Assembly: GCF_041381155.1 (NCBI RefSeq)
Contig: NC_091144.1
Location: 35,875,262 to 35,939,261, forward strand
Source: Argopecten irradians
Lineage: Eukaryota; Mollusca; Bivalvia; Pectinida; Pectinidae
Reading direction: 5' to 3'
Length of the DNA stretch: 64,000 bases
Of this stretch, positions 12,101-23,746 are shown piece by piece. Both the position numbers and the translations under genes were made by a program. The notes under the pieces are model-generated. The model worked only from the letters and a program-made list of their open reading frames with translations, was not told where the DNA came from and searched no databases. Position 1 is the stretch's first letter. The number at the start of each line of letters is the position of its first letter.

Positions 12101-15100
12101 GAAAATAAAATTGCTAAATTGAATTCGGTAAATTTGTAATATAATACATTACAAATGTCTTTTTTTTTCTATATGTTTAACTCATTGACCTTAAAAATCC
12201 ATAATGAACTCTTCCGGCATTTGATTAAAGATGCCCCACCGCTGACAAAATGGTATTTTTTCACTATAAAAAACGGTAGCAGACGATTTAGTATTTTTCT
12301 TCAGTTACAAAAGTTACTTACTTTACACCATTACCACCATTTAAAAGTTTGAGCTTCTAATTCTACTTCAAGTTAAAAATTTGAAAAATAATTAATTGCA
12401 TCCCGAAAAAATTCTGTGACACTATATCCTATATGGAATGAAGTACTGATTGCGCATGCACCAAAGGCGAAATAAATTATTTTATATTATTTTTTTGTGT
12501 TAATTAGGCATATATATACATGATTAAACACCAATTATTGTTCAAATGATTAATATCATTTATGCTCTGTCGGCGGTGGAGCATCTTTAAGAAGAGCTCA
12601 AATGTGTCTTCAGGGGTGAATAAACTTAGTCATATATAACGCACTATGACAACTGATCGTTAATTACAGCGCTTATTACTGTACGATAATGTAAGTTGTG
12701 ATAAAAAAAAACTCTATGAAAATTAAGCCACATTTTAACACTTTTAATTTTGTACTCATGGAACAATAATCTGTTACAGTAAACTTCCAAATGCCTTTTT
12801 TTCCTATGAGATGCATGATTATATCGACGTTATATTTCACATGTGTAATTTCATGTAATATATAGAATACAATACCAATGTTATAAGCATTACACAGTTA
12901 TAAAACATTGTGATATCCATGGAATGGAGGCGTTTATATAACTTCTCAAGAAAAGGGTAATACAGTAATTGATATATAAGGGTTTTAAGTAAATTTACTT
13001 ACTTCAACTCCACATTTTGCAAAATACATGATGTCAGAAACATGGAATTCCTTTTTTAAATCTGTAATGTCATATTCTGGTCTTCTTGATGGCATCTTTA
13101 AACCTCCAATCGCGGAGATGGAGATATCACGGCGGATCACTTGTTTATCATGGCCTGGGAATGGAAAAGTTATTACTGTACAATTTATGCATAATTCAAA
13201 CAAATAAGTATGTACTATACAGTTGTATTGATCAGAGGGATAAATCCAAAATTTGACACTGATAATAATCTACAAATTCAATGAATATGTTAACCAAATG
13301 GTCCAAAAGAAACTTTAACGTTTAAATCATAAAAAAATTATTTGCTAAAAATTTGAATATTACATAATATTATAAACATCTCTTTTTGTAATAAGGATAT
13401 TCTCTATTTGGGATTAACTGAGCCACCTGTTTGAAAGTGGGTTGGTTGATAAGGATTTTTTTTTTAATTTCATTTCCAAAATAGGTAAAAGTGGTCCATT
13501 ATAACCTTCAACTATACTGAATATGGAACACTCTCAAAAGCTTCTGCAATTTTATGCATTTTTGAGACCAGCTAATATTACACTGAGAATTTTTTTTCCA
13601 TGATTATTTAAAATATTAGAAAAGAAAGATGTCTACAAAATTGTTTGCGTTGGCCATTCTCTTGAGTCAATCTGTCCAAACGAACATTTTTTCACTTCTG
13701 GCCCAAGAGGTTTGAAATCAAAGAGCTGACGGTACTTAGGTACAAAATGGCAAATTACCATTTTCTTTTTCTCTGTTGATCTGTTCTTCTTCCTCTTCCT
13801 CTTCTTCTTCTTCAGACTCTGATCGACCATACTGTCTTTTATGAGTTTCATTGTACAAGGCTATCCTCTCCTGTCCCCACTAAGTAACAGAAGAACAAAA
13901 TAAGGTGAGAGAATCCTAATAATTTCAGTTTATGTTAACAATAATCCTATAGATAACAAAACAAAAAGTATCAGAAGTTAAGTTCTTTTTGTAATTACAT
14001 CTGTTTAACATATGAGTCGGATGTATGTTGGAAAAAATAATGTGGTTTAATAGAGTATAAACTAATTGATGGCAATCCAGCAATATTGTGAGATTATCAA
14101 TCTGAAACAATCTAGATCACAGTTGATGCAAAATATTGAGCATGGCTGGAATTCGTCTGATTTTATTGGTCTTCTGAATTTATTTCTGGGTGTATAAGCA
14201 TTCAGTTTCAGTATGCTTTTAAGTTAATGTCACTGAAATTGAAACCTAAAAATGGGTAAGAGGTGCTAACGCTTATAGGGACCGGGGTGCTTATTTGGTT
14301 GAATAACTTGAATATGGTAGGACAATTTCTATATTCATTGCTTATTGCAATTGGGAAATTCTATATAATTAGACTTTTCCCATTCATCTGTATATTTTAA
14401 TCAGGTTAGACACATGCAACACAAAACAGGATAACAGTCATCCATTTGAGTAACTTAACTCATTTGAGTAATCTGATTAATAAATAAATTAATTAGCAAA
14501 TCACTTCCATTGCTTACTATATATATAGGGCTAAAATAGAACTCGTGTAAAATCTGAATCAAGTTAATCAACCATGACATTTTCACTGATGTTTCATGAA
14601 TGACATGTCAATCACGATTGCTATACAGCACAGACAGTGATTGCCATTTTACTACAAAGTGAGACAATAGAAATCAATAGTTTAGGTCAAATAAAAAAAT
14701 ATTCTTGTTTCTGGTAACATCCTTTAAAAATGAAGGGTCAGTAGGTAGGTTTTTTTTCTCAATATTTTTCTCTTCATCCCATTTTCTTGCAGTGAAAAAC
14801 TGAAACAGACTTTATTCAACTATCGCACTGATAGAACTTGAGATGAAGTTAAACATGTGTTTTCAAGATGGCGGCTGTGACGGCCATCTTGGATTTCGAA
14901 TTGACCTGAAAAATATCAACATTTGGTTGGGACCATGTCAAGATCATTTCAGGCAAGTTTCAGTCAAATCGTACTGGAAGAGCACGAGAAGAAGTTCAAA
15001 ATGTGAAAAGTTTACGGATGGTGCACTGCTGACAACAGACAAAACATTATGACTGCTACATTTATATATTGAAATGACCTAAAAATGTTTAATACAGCTT

Positions 15101-15625
15101 CATACATTTTCATTTAACATAATCCTGCATTTCAGTAACTAAATGATTACTCAAATGGATAACGGTTACTTAAATGCAGGATTGATACATATAGTATACT
15201 GCACAGGATTCAAAAAGGATTGTGCACAACACTACTGTAAGCAGATTAGTAAAAGTACTGCAGTTCATTAGAAATTATTTCGAATTTCAGCCACATACTC
15301 CAAAATCGCAATTTCTCCACCAACACAAATATGATGCCAAAAGCCCCCTCTTGAATTTCGAATAAATGGTGAAAAGTCACGATAAAAAATTGTAATAAAA
15401 AACTCGATTATCAACAGCTGAATTTGAGACATGGAAGACAGCATCTGAAGATTGTGCAGGATATTCATCGTAAAAATTTACCTGAAATACTTTTAGCATT
15501 AAGTCAGCATATTTTCTTCGCAAGCCTAGACTCTTTCCTAGTGAAGCAAGCACTATGGCTAGAATTATCAAGAGACAAAGTGGAGTAAACAACAACGTTA
15601 TCACGATCAAAAGTTGATCGTCCAT
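6138..15625 (-). CDS. Glycerol-3-phosphate acyltransferase, GPAT3/GPAT4 type (complete, 14 exons, 463 aa)
   Basis: Exons, 5' to 3': 15625-15482, 13879-13759, 13154-13003, 12033-11991, 11799-11745, 11284-11219, 10913-10839, 10300-10120, 9349-9234, 8689-8634, 8041-7956, 7410-7282, 6836-6757, 6225-6138. All borders are GT/AG, phases agree, and the sum is 1,392 nt with a TAA stop. The family transfers an acyl group from acyl-CoA to sn-glycerol-3-phosphate at the ER, the first step of phospholipid and triacylglycerol synthesis. Seen in the protein: an N-terminal hydrophobic segment (residues about 5-29), a hydrophobic hairpin (about 173-214), motif I NHTSPID (261-267), motif II FERSE (304-308), motif III FPEGTC (335-339) and motif IV YPVAIKY (360-366). 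Length and collinearity match animal GPAT3 and GPAT4 (about 434-456 aa), and I cannot decide between them. The start is the first ATG of an exon aligning with the family N-terminus. Oddities: ten consecutive Glu at residues 71-80, and a duplicated acceptor at the 8,041 exon. The introns carry MITEs. No break was found. Confidence 0.95.
8011..8102 (-). repeat. 49-bp tandem duplication spanning a GPAT splice acceptor
   Basis: A 43-bp block at 8,011-8,053 recurs identically at 8,060-8,102, a period of 49 bp. Each copy contains the intron end 'gttgtag' and the first codons of the exon encoding GTCINNTSVV. The copy nearer the rest of the exon keeps the frame. The other copy, if used, adds 49 nt, shifts the frame and soon meets a stop. 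Confidence 0.9.
8297..8379. repeat. Two-copy tandem repeat of about 43 bp in a GPAT intron
   Basis: 'ttgctattaatgatctccct' and its flanks occur twice, at about 8,297-8,336 and 8,340-8,379, with one or two differences. It sits in the intron just upstream of the duplicated acceptor. Confidence 0.85.
10741..10840 (-). repeat. Minisatellite abutting a GPAT splice donor
   Basis: About three units of roughly 30 bp built on 'cttacttattcattgtgtta'. The donor of the exon ending at 10,839 (GTAAGCTAAC on the minus strand) is the first element of the array. The same ten bases recur at the far end, near 10,748-10,757. Confidence 0.75.
11040..11125 (-). repeat. tRNA-derived SINE head in a GPAT intron
   Basis: Read on the minus strand, 'ttagtttactggttt' resembles a pol III A box. 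About 40 bases on, 'ctgggtttgaaccctg' resembles a B box. The cloverleaf is not well formed, so this is a SINE head or relic rather than a tRNA gene. Confidence 0.45.
12228..12587 (+). repeat. GATGCTCCACC MITE (TA-flanked family), complete
   Basis: The 360-bp element starts AAGATGC and ends GGTGGAGCATCTT, flanked on both sides by TA. The terminal repeats are imperfect (left arm 'gatgccccaccgctgac'). TA target duplication suggests a Tc1/mariner-mobilised non-autonomous element. It lies in GPAT intron 3. Confidence 0.75.
14830..15060 (+). repeat. Single 'ATGGCGGC' bivalve-type repeat unit
   Basis: One unit with 'caagatggcggctgtg', 'ggccatcttggatttcg', 'gggaccatgtca' and 'gagaagaagttcaaaatgtg', closely related to the tandem at 1-425. 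It lies in GPAT intron 1. Confidence 0.75.
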
Positions 15626-16968
15626 CTTAGGTTTCTGCCACAGTACTTCGATGTATAGCCGTGCGATTCAAACGTCTGGCGGACGGTGCTGTCTGGGTAA
15701 AATTGACGCTTGCAATGCTAATATTCAAAACGGAATGTCACTATCCGGAAATCGCTACAAATAACTTGAAATAATATAAACGAATATATAAATACAAATT
15801 ACTAGAATAAATCCAATTAATACCGAATTTATTTTAAGGCTCAAACAGAGACGAAAAAGTGCACCGTGCATGTGGAAAAAAACCCATAGAAAAACACGTA
15901 GATAATATAAGAGTGTAACTGAAACAGAGAGATTTAGACTGTTAGTTTATTTAAATCTCTGATAAACCTATGATAGTGATGATATTGCAAATATTAGTAT
16001 AGGCAATGAAATATCGGGTTTAAACACCTAACCTTTAAATTAACAAAATATTGAGACGAACTAGTTACGCGTACAAAAATTTCCCTATATAGGACCTATG
16101 GAACCTTTATTATACGATGTCTCATCAGAAGTCTTCAGTCTTACAACGAGGCCATGCCAACTACCTGTAAATTACCTGTGCATTTTAAGCGTGGATAAAT
16201 ACATTAAGAGTCTTTCTTATTCTAGGAGTTGATAAAATAAATGTTACAGTACACATTACTAGTGATAAATACAATATGTATATTCATATTTAAATGAATC
16301 GTTCTCCAATGTACATGTACATGTATATATCTAAAGACTGGTAAAACAGATTCGTGTATGTCTTTTTCAATCTCACGAATTTCACTACTCCGCAAAAGAA
16401 CTTAATGGTTCGGTCAGAAATGTGTAATTTACACAATTTTAGTTTCCAGAAAATAATTTTAACAATGGTTATATCCATTGCTTTATTTTTACCATACCAA
16501 TTTCCAAGGATTTATCAGTAAGTCTCGACGATGTCCGTGTATGCTCTTTCTTTAAATGATCCCAAAGCTAGGCAACATTAGTCCAGCGAAAGATGAAAAG
16601 GTATATACAGTGTACATAAATAATTGATTTTATTCAAAATAGCTTTGTAGTACAGGGGCGAATATTACGACATTCATGCGGAATATTTGTAATTAAAAAA
16701 AAAATAACCACTAGAATAAAATGGATCTTGCCAGCAGAGTAATTCTTTCATAAAACCATATAATTGAAAAATTTAATGTTTAGAGAGAAATATTGCCATG
16801 CAGATAGAGGATTAGAATCGTGCCTGCTACCCCTATTGCATGATCGTGTTTGGCGAGGATATTATCTTCCTCGTGCTCCCTAACGCCCCCCCCCCCTATA
16901 TAATTAGTACCGCCCACTTTAAATTTTGAGTGCTCGTAAACTGTGAGGAAGACTGGTTTCTGTACAAA

Positions 16969-17188
16969 GGCAATATTTCTTCACGTGAATTTCACGTGAA
17001 AAATTTCATGTGAATTTCACGTGAACTGGGTCAAAAAAGTGAATTTCACGTTATTTTTTTCGCATGAAATTCACGTGAAAGGGCCTTCACTTGAATTTTA
17101 CGTGAAAAGAATTTCACGTGAAAAAATTCACGCGAAAAGAGTTTCATGTGAAAAAATTCCCGTTAGATTCACGCGAAGAAATATTGCC
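16969..17188. repeat. Foldback element built from CACGTG (E-box) palindromes
   Basis: The outer ends are inverted copies: 'ggcaatatttcttcacgtga' at the left and 'cgcgaagaaatattgcc' at the right. The interior is an array of the 12-bp palindrome TTTCACGTGAAA and variants: five exact CACGTG sites plus CATGTG, CACGCG, CACTTG and TACGTG versions. A 67-codon open frame through it is a by-product. Confidence 0.8.
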
Positions 17189-17965
17189 TCGGATGAAGTT
17201 AACGTTTATACACAAAATCTATGAGGAATACAATTTTTACATGCATCGCAAATTATAGTGTGTTGAACATGAGATTTCGTTATATATCAAATGTATGCTT
17301 CCACTGTAAGATAAACGACGATCGTCAAAATGGGTTCGGCAGATAATCGGAAGCGAAGATGATATGGTACCGACTGTACATTTAATTTAGACGGACAGTC
17401 TCTATGTCCATATTACACATATTATATGTCGTGAATGGCAAAGTATATTTGGAGTCTAAACAAGTATCTATAATTACCATACAAACTATATATATACTAC
17501 CTTTACATGGCTTTCCAGCACTCATGAATTTCAAAGTCTTTCGTGGTTTTAGCGTTCACGACCGATTCTGGAAAAAATGTTCCAGACATTACCAACCACA
17601 TTCATCATCCCTGTTGTCTGCGGATATTGTTTTTTTTTTTTTTTTTTTTTTTTGTATTTCATCTTTACTATCACTGACTTATATTCATGTGACCACTAAA
17701 TTTAGACTTCTGTGTGATGTTACGTAATGATTCCTCCGTGTAACTCGTCGAATTTATGATACACGTAAATCAAGGTTTTGAGTTAACTCTTCATACATCA
17801 CATATTATTATTATAACAAGCCAAACTACCACAGACCTGTTTAATCCACTGTCGCCGCGCTAACGATGGCGCTATATATTTTAATTACAGGGGTCGGTAC
17901 GTATAGTAGTAATCACTAGTATCACAAGTATTAGTTTCCCAAAAAGCTAAGAGGGCTACGCGGAA

Positions 17966-18305
17966 AAATGACATTTTCACTATCTAAAACAGGAGCAGAC
18001 GATTTAATATTTTTCTTCAGTTACAAGAAATACTTACTTTACACCATTACCAACATTGAAAAGTTTGAGCTTCTAATTTTACTTCAAGTTAAAAGTATGA
18101 AAAATAATTAACTGCATCCCGAAAAAAAAATCCGTGGCACTATATCCTATATGGAATGAAGTACTGATTACGCATGCACCAAAGGCAAAATGAATTATTT
18201 TATATTATTTTCTGTGTTAATCAGACATATATATACATGATTAAACACCAATTATTGTTCAAATGATGAATATCATTTATGCTCTGTCGGCGGTGGAGCA
18301 TCTTT
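17966..18305 (+). repeat. GATGCTCCACC MITE, 5'-truncated copy
   Basis: Begins inside the element at 'aaaatgacattttcactatc' and runs to the intact right end GGTGGAGCATCTT followed by TA. It is over 90% similar by eye to the copy at 12,228. Confidence 0.7.
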
Positions 18306-18454
18306 AATATTTAAGGAATAGATTTTTGTTTTGTTGAGGTTATGAGGGTATAATGATCATGGAACACATGTAAATAATGTAACCACATAAAGTTTACAAG
18401 GGCAAGTTACTTTGGATGGGATAAGTCAGGGAATAACAGTGCATCCACATTGTT

Positions 18455-18790
18455 TCAACCTTGACTGTGCCCTTTCACGCTACCGATCACATTATACTGA
18501 CAACGGTCAAACCAATCGTCCCTTTTCCTTAATGACGAGCGCTAAACAGGAGCAGAATCTACCACTTTTATAGACTATATATGGTGTTTCTCTACCAACA
18601 GACAGAACCCAGAGCTTACATCACAGAGACGAGCGCTCAATCTAGCCAAAAGTGAGGCGGTGTCTAGGAAGACGCTAGGCAGAAGAAATTAAGTTAGGAA
18701 GAAGAGAAAACATAAAGTCCTAGATTTAGTCACTTTTTACGACCATACAATAGGGACAGCAGGTATAATTCTAACACTATTGAATCAAGG
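18455..18790 (-). repeat. AAAC-tailed SINE-like family, internal fragment
   Basis: Shares 'cacattatactgacaacgg', 'ccacttttatagact' and 'acagaacccagagc' with the copies at 55,650-56,180 and (inverted) 60,160-60,502. The AAAC tail is absent here. Confidence 0.6.
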
Positions 18791-20584
18791 ATTAACTCAA
18801 TAATTGAAATTCATCAATTTAATCACTAAATAACGGGTTTGATAAATATAGGATCTGGATCTAAAAACATCTAGTCTTGAGTAATTTTTTACAGTCTTCC
18901 AAAATATCATTCTTGCTAATGTGCTCATTGTTGACCTTGTATTGACCATTCGCCCCGCGAGGAAGCTTAATATAATGGAGGCTCTCCTCTGGTCAAGACA
19001 TAGTACAATAGACTGAAAAATAAAACAGTTTTTGCTGCTGCTTTATGTTCAGCATATAAAGGAAGTGGGACGACTGGCCTACCTGATGTCATTACATACT
19101 GATTATATAATTTGTCGGGATCATCTGTTCGGTGTCTTTGACAATGGCTTCAATGTGACCGCACTAAAAAGGTCAAGTGGTCCATTATACACTACCACAT
19201 CTCGACTGCCATGTACCACCTGCAGACCAACCAACCGAAACACTACCTATATCAATAATTTTAATGATCATAGGATATGCTTCAATTGCTGGTTAATTAT
19301 AAAATGCTCGTGCATGTAGCATAAATTTAATACGCGCTTGAATGGGACGCTGCACGCACATTAGATAAAAGTGTCTAAGACACGCACAAATAATTGATTG
19401 TTTATGTGAAATAGACATATCTTTGTGGGGGCGTTGTACCTTTTATAGTTTATATAGGAAATAACCACGACTGATTTATTGTCCAAAGTGCATGTTCATG
19501 ATTATAAGTCAATTCATGCATCATTAAAAATTACTAATTAATCTTAGTATCATATAATATGAGTTTATCATTCATATTGTAAATACTTTTATACGATGCA
19601 CTAGTTAAACTAAAATTGCTGAGATGTACAATTCTATTTCTATTCAAACAAATTGATATTAATCTGGATATTTTTGGAGACTAAGGTGTATCTATAATTA
19701 TTTACGATATATCTCGGTGCATATTATTATGAAAAAATGAGATCTTTAAACGGATTTTGGTCTAACATTTGCGTGTAGAATTAATTTTCATTCTTAGCGC
19801 AAACTTGCCATATTTGTTGCAATTTTCTTCTGTGTTGTATAAGTTATGAGGAAATGAATTTTTATACTGATAATAAGATAATAAAGAACTTATACTAGCA
19901 GCATAGTTTTAGTTAATATCAAAGAAATATTGAACCAACTTTTGCAAGTTAAGTTGCCTTACAAAGGTCATTTGAAATAATATTTAGAGGTCTATATAAT
20001 TACATAATTAAATCTCCGCCACATGATATAATTCAACCAAATTGAACGTAATTAATATTTTCAAATGTTTTTGATATAAAGACATCGTCACATGTCAGAA
20101 ATATTCAACCTAAATTTCAACAGAATTTATTACGATAATGTGAAAATCCAAAAGTAAATGATATTGTCAAATGTACTCTATATAGAGATATATGAAAAAA
20201 TAATCAGCTTCATTGATATTTATTACAATAACGTTAGAAGTCCACTTTGGCCATCGCCGTGAATCTCAGACAGCGGAATCCAAATTAAAATGGATTCATC
20301 ATTGAAGTTTTTACCCGTCATAGTGCGTGGTAAACTGCCTTGTAGAGCATTTCATTGTTGGTTGTATCATGTGTTACATGCCAATTACGTATTAAGGTAT
20401 GTAGAACCGCTATGTATAGGAAGAAAAAACGGCCCATTAAATGTGTTATGATGGCTGGGAGCTGTCGTCTGCCATGACAAGTGTAGCATCGTTTGTAAGC
20501 AAGCTTATTCACCTCTTGACAGGCATCCCCTCCGGCGTCACGGCTGAGGAAAGTTTACTGACAAAAGCCACATACACACAAAAG

Positions 20585-23500
20585 GTAAGTCGATTTTTCT
20601 GCCGTATTTTACACTATTTCACGTCTGAATTGGTATATTAAGAACACATTAAATTATCGACATGATGATTTTCAAATTAAGTTTACAGACATATTGATTG
20701 CGTCTATTTTTGACGATCAATATTCAACCAGAAAAGCTCATTTGAATAGGAAAAATGGCGTTGTGTCGAGGTTGCAGCATGATGTACGTCGTTTGTGTAT
20801 TTATCAAACAAAAACTACTGACCAAGATTTATTTTAAAGTCTAAAATCTGTGTAATTAATCATTAATGTTTTAAGTTTTGACTATAATTACGTCAACATG
20901 TACATTTGTTTAAAAAGCCACCATAGATTACATATCTGACAACAGCATAGACACGAATATTAGCTACATATGTACTGAAGTACACTTTATCTTGAGCAGA
21001 AATTGCATGTTTTTGTCCATAACAAATCATATCTGATTAAATTGTCACCGTATATAATTATACATATATTATCGCTCTAAATGATGCTTTATTTAATGGT
21101 GTAAGATATTACTTCACATTACATATTGTCACTTTGTCTGCCATGATGTTCACAAAGCTTTTGGCAATATAAGACATCATTTAATAGAATTTTAATTATG
21201 ATCGTCAAAGATGTGTATTTCAATAGTATTCATATCATTATTTTAGACTGAGACAGATATTGGTATTGTCTATGTAAGCATAAGTAATCACAGGGACTTG
21301 GCATGATTTTTCAACTAACGGTCATTATATAGTATATAATTATATTAGGTATGCCATGATTTCCAAGCATTCTTATTGGCTAACCCGTATCACGTGGAGT
21401 TCGATATAGAACATATCAAATCGGTGTTTCCATATTTAGAAACATCTTCCATATTTAGAAACATCCAGTTCATGTATTCCTTTGTGAACTTTATTGCTCA
21501 AACGTTGAAACGTTGAGTTATTCAGGGTACTGTCTTATGGTCAATGCTTTTCTTGTAATTTGTGCAGGTCCCTGTGTTACAATTTCAATGCCATCTGTAT
21601 ACGTAGAAAAGATTTGTTTATGTATGATCAATAGCCCATCAGGTTGGCTTTTATAGCTATACATGGCATTAGTAACAACATCAATGTTTATGTGTATTAC
21701 TGCTTCCTATCACGGCTTCAAAGGACATCAAAAGGACGAACTGAAACTTTATTAAATAGAGAAAAAACATGTTTTGGATAAGTCAGTGTATTGCAGAGTA
21801 CGAACAAACCTTGACCGAATCATCTGTCTCTTAAAATGGGCAACATTTATTTTGATTTATTGATCATGATAAGTTCGTTTTAAAATATCTCTGAATCATC
21901 TATGAGTGTCTCTTAAAATGAGCCAGTTTTACATTTAGCTTATTGATATGGTCATTTTAGAAATAGCAGAATGAACATAGCAACAAACAAAAAGTAACAG
22001 TGGTTTATTTGAAAAAAATATAAGCACTAATAAATAAAAAAGTTAAAAAAAACACCTTATATTTAAAATGGCAATATCAATAAACAAGACGTAAGTGTGA
22101 CTAATTTTAAGAGACAGACGATTCGGTCAAGAACAAACAAACCTCACAATTCCACACGAATGGCATAACCACACATGATCTCCATTCATAACAACACACC
22201 AATACTGGTGTCATATACCATTATGTTAGGCATTGCATTACATTTTGTGTAACTCATCATACAGACCTATTATACACGGTATACGTTAAGGTGCACTATT
22301 CTTTCTTCCATTCATAATGCAGTACTATCTCACCGGACTCATCCTCGTATTAATCTTCATGAACATCATCAACTATCTACTGTCGACCTTTCCCCCTTCA
22401 TTTTCTTTATTTCATTATTACGCTGGAACCCCACTTTGGTATTACTCAGATTTTTCTAGAATCTTTGTATTTATAGGCTAAGTAAAACTTTACATATAAT
22501 ATATATAATTTATTAATACATATATGTATTGTCGTTTGTTTTATTACATAGTGAGAAGGACTTTGTATATGTACACTAGTACTCATTTCTTCATCATCAT
22601 ATCTATGTTTATGTTTCCTTACATGTCTTCATGAAATCAAATATACAATATATGTTAAACCAAGGTTCACTATGTATAAGCAAATACACTTATGATTTTG
22701 ATGATATTGTCACGACTAAATGCTAAATGTCTAAACCACAAACCACACACCGTAAGTGGATGTTATAATTTGTCTAACATAACCTCTAAATTGATATTTT
22801 ATGTTAACAATTATGCTAAATGCACATTGTGGTTTTCATCGTGTTAATAAATTACATGTATGTTAATACAAAAAACGACACACTGTTCATTCACTTGTGT
22901 TTTTGTGAATATTACAATACATTCATTTATATGCATATGTAGACCAAATCGGTCATTTTTAAAAACCAAATTAAACATTTAACAAACCAAAGTAATCATT
23001 TTAAAAGAAATAAATAGTTGGTATTTTTATACAAATGATATTTACTTTTTCTGCATAGTGCAGTCAAATGAATCGGGATGCTTAATTAATACAAAAATAC
23101 AAAAAAAAAAAAAACACAAAAAAAACCCAATACAGTACTCCATTCAGTTGTGTCTTCTTGTATATCACAATATATGAATCGATATTAGCAACAGTTTGTT
23201 TTCAAATACATTGTTTCATGAACACATCTGAAAATTAGTGTTATTCGACCATTTTATGTTTTAGCATATGCGTGTTTTTTCATAACCCCCCCCCCCTCCC
23301 CCCAGATTGATTAGAACATAATTTATTTGTATTATACAAATGGGATCAGACGCAAGTTTAAAAATTTCAGCTATTGTCGATGACATTGGTGTGTTGCAAG
23401 GCATTTGAGATGCGCAAATTCTGTAAATTTCAGCACGTTTTCTTTTTCAGTCTGTCTTGGTCGTTGTAGTGAAATTGATAAGTAATTTGACAGACCTGAT

Positions 23501-23713
23501 GAATGTAGGTAAAATATCCCTATACATGTATATCAATATCCAAAATGCTTGCAAGATTTGTCATATACGATATGAATATTGAAATAATCTCTTTTCCCGA
23601 GCGCTCTTTAGGATATTTTGTTGATTAAATCCCTGTTATATATTATATTGTGAAACTTGCCATTCAAGCTCTGTTGTTTCCTTATACAAAGTGTTTCTAT
23701 ATTTAATCAATAC

Positions 23714-23746
<33 letters not shown>

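Larger units (their letters stand above)
15626..20400. other. Gene-poor spacer upstream of GPAT
   Basis: No coding exon recognised. It holds the presumed GPAT promoter just right of 15,625 (no clear TATA box), the E-box foldback at 16,969-17,188, a poly-T run near 17,630-17,653, a truncated GATGCTCCACC MITE, and a copy of the AAAC-tailed repeat family. Open frames such as 17,404-17,727 and 19,032-19,319 resemble nothing known. Confidence 0.55.

Noticed and set aside
17021-17224. 67-codon open frame
   Set aside because: Entirely within the E-box foldback; the periodic protein is a by-product of the palindromes.
19032-19319. 95-codon open frame with several cysteines
   Set aside because: No signal peptide, domain or splice context recognised.
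20441-20584. Open frame ending in a good donor (CAAAAG|GTAAGT) as N-terminus of the small secreted protein
   Set aside because: Spliced to 26,142 the frame meets a stop at once. At most it is a 5' non-coding exon, which the sequence alone cannot show.
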